From Cypionkella sp. (GTDB taxonomy: Bacteria > Pseudomonadota > Alphaproteobacteria > Rhodobacterales > Rhodobacteraceae), in NCBI RefSeq assembly GCF_028290025.1, contig NZ_JAQGKQ010000018.1, positions 1 to 47,974 on the forward strand: DNA of 47,974 nt. The letters are read 5' to 3'. Of the stretch, positions 46,817-47,974 are shown in pieces; positions within the stretch are counted from its first letter, which is position 1; each line of letters opens with the position of its first letter. The translations under genes were made by a program, and so were the position numbers. Below the pieces are notes generated by a model, which was not told where the DNA came from, searched no databases, and saw only the letters and a list, made by a program, of their open reading frames with translations.

Positions 46817-47974
46817 GCGGCAGCGGCGACGGTAAGGACAAGACCGTTATTGGCGGGATGGGGATGCCTTCGCCGCTGCCGGGTGGGGTGTCGCCGATGC
46901 CGGGGGGCAAGCGACAGGTCAGCCCGAATGAGCGCACCGTGATCGGTGGGGCGTTGCCGGGGGGTGGCGGGGCGTTTGGTCCGGGCGGGTTTGGGCCGCA
47001 GGGTGGGATGCCTCCGGCTTCATCCCCGGGGTTTTCGGGGGAAGCAGATGCGTGGGGCGTGCCTGCACCTGCTCCGGCTGGCGGGGGTCAGGGCGGGTTT
47101 GCACCGATCCCGCCTGCATCTTCAACGCATCCGGGGGGGAATTCTCCGGGGTTTGGCGGGCAGCCATTTGGACAACAGCCTGCGCCTCGGCCAGTCGCAG
47201 GGGCATTTGCGCAACCGGATCAGTTTTTCCCGGATGCCTCAACCGCTCAGCCGACCAATTACGCCAATACCGGGCCGAAGATTGATCTGCGCAAGGCGCT
47301 GGTCGCCACGGGTTTGGGGGCTGGTGGGCCGAAAAGCCCGATGCTGGCGGCGGCAGCTAATCTGTTGATTTTGTTCGGTCGGCTCAGGACTCAGATGGTC
47401 GAAATGGAGGCGGTTCCGTTGATGGAATACGTCACCCGCGAGATTGAAGGGTTTGAGGAGAACTGTCTGAAAGGCGGCGTGGACGCGCATCAAACGCAGG
47501 TGGCGAAGTATCTGCTGTGCGGCACGGCGGATGATATTGTGCAGAATATCCCCGGCACAGATCGGCATTTGTGGATTCAATATTCGATGGTGGCGCGGTT
47601 TTTCAACCGGCGCACCTCGGGCGTTGGGTTCTTTCAAGAGGTTGAGAAGGCGCTGCAAGCCCCGGCGCAGAATTTCCAGCTTTTGGAATTGGCGATGACC
47701 TGTCTGAGCCTCGGGTTTGAAGGGCAGTATCGCTCTGCCCCGAATGGCGCTGTGGAATTGGCGCGGGTGCGGGGAATGATTTACGACTCGCTGCGCCGCG
47801 TGCAGAACCGGCCGGACGATGATATTTCGCCGCGCTGGCAGCCGGTTATGGTCGGCGGGCGGCGGCGGTTTGGCGGCACTCCGCTGTGGGTGATCGGCTC
47901 GGTGCTGGGGGTGGTGCTGATGGGCGCTTACTTTGGGCTTTCGACTCTGATCGCGCAGGAGGGGTCTGTGGTGT
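46813..47974 (+). CDS. tssL: Type VI secretion membrane protein TssL (DotU family), partial at window end
   Basis: 387 codons are present, with the end outside the window. Residues 1-155 are a low-complexity Gly/Pro/Gln-rich tail with two copies of TVIGG (Thr11 in KDKTVIGG, Thr42 in ERTVIGG). The DotU domain follows (about 160-345), with AAANLLILFGRLRT and LLELAMTCLSLGFEGQYR, then one membrane helix (about 357-377, PLWVIGSVLGVVLMGAYF). In Agrobacterium, TssL is phosphorylated by PpkA on an N-terminal Thr and then bound by the FHA protein Fha, so the two Thr sites are candidate switches here. Whether an OmpA-like periplasmic part follows is not visible. Confidence 0.92.
   Translation, partial: MSGSGDGKDKTVIGGMGMPSPLPGGVSPMPGGKRQVSPNERTVIGGALPGGGGAFGPGGFGPQGGMPPASSPGFSGEADAWGVPAPAPAGGGQGGFAPIPPASSTHPGGNSPGFGGQPFGQQPAPRPVAGAFAQPDQFFPDASTAQPTNYANTGPKIDLRKALVATGLGAGGPKSPMLAAAANLLILFGRLRTQMVEMEAVPLMEYVTREIEGFEENCLKGGVDAHQTQVAKYLLCGTADDIVQNIPGTDRHLWIQYSMVARFFNRRTSGVGFFQEVEKALQAPAQNFQLLELAMTCLSLGFEGQYRSAPNGAVELARVRGMIYDSLRRVQNRPDDDISPRWQPVMVGGRRRFGGTPLWVIGSVLGVVLMGAYFGLSTLIAQEGSVV

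Overview
The window looks like a chromosomal segment of an alphaproteobacterium of the Rhodobacterales/Roseobacter type. I infer this from the gene styles (alphaproteobacterial SerC and SerA, DUF2585, UMF1-type MFS, TrhO, ZapE), the many ATGA stop/start overlaps, and intergenic GGGGG-loop-CCCCC hairpins followed by a 'GGATATTTG' tail, which I associate with that group. No rRNA, tRNA, CRISPR array or complete mobile element is visible. Nearly all of the DNA is coding, and no gene-free stretch exceeds 300 bp.

Layout. 1-214: the 3' end of an IS3-family element, frameshifted at the transposase C-terminus. 303-3422: a secreted TPR protein, then a cupin regulator divergent from an FMN/4Fe-4S/FAD oxidoreductase with a clear operator-like palindrome between them. 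3506-7140: asd (lysine/threonine/methionine precursors) and two MFS transporters. 7285-12171: a carbohydrate block with a GH13 alpha-glucosidase, a tightly overlapping dgoK-dgoA-lactonase operon of the De Ley-Doudoroff sugar-acid route, and a divergent IclR regulator. 12156-15180: trhO (tRNA U34 hydroxylation) and the NAD salvage pair pncA/pncB. 15177-20643: a long minus-strand run, in transcription order UMF1 transporter, mepA, esterase-like protein, preQ1-type aptamer, yhhQ, an 18-codon small ORF, arfB, phosphotransferase. 20711-24584: thioesterase-like protein, yggT, recQ, yaaA. 24581-34782: a hybrid histidine kinase divergent from a giant alpha-2-macroglobulin gene coupled to pbpC. 34980-37349: an MFS transporter and fumarylacetoacetase. 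37361-38720: DUF2585 and a metallophosphatase. 38806-43904: the complete phosphoserine pathway (serA, serC, and divergent serB), followed by a GNAT and a TSUP transporter. 44184-45257: zapE. 45485 to the end: the start of a type VI secretion locus (tssK, tssL).

The most interesting signals are these. (1) A compact H-type pseudoknot just before yhhQ, the queuosine-precursor transporter, matches the class-I preQ1 aptamer layout and overlaps the ribosome-binding site. (2) An 18-codon small ORF with a full-length Shine-Dalgarno sequence has its own promoter-like and terminator-like elements next to arfB. (3) A duplicated TVIGG motif in the TssL N-terminus may be a phospho-threonine switch. (4) Several paired or palindromic intergenic elements lie before or after genes: XRE/oxidoreductase, IclR/dgo, a 22-bp-period repeat before the MFS-fahA pair, an 18-bp palindrome shared by two distant loci, and a serC leader. 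All functional names rest on reading motifs by eye; no database search was possible.
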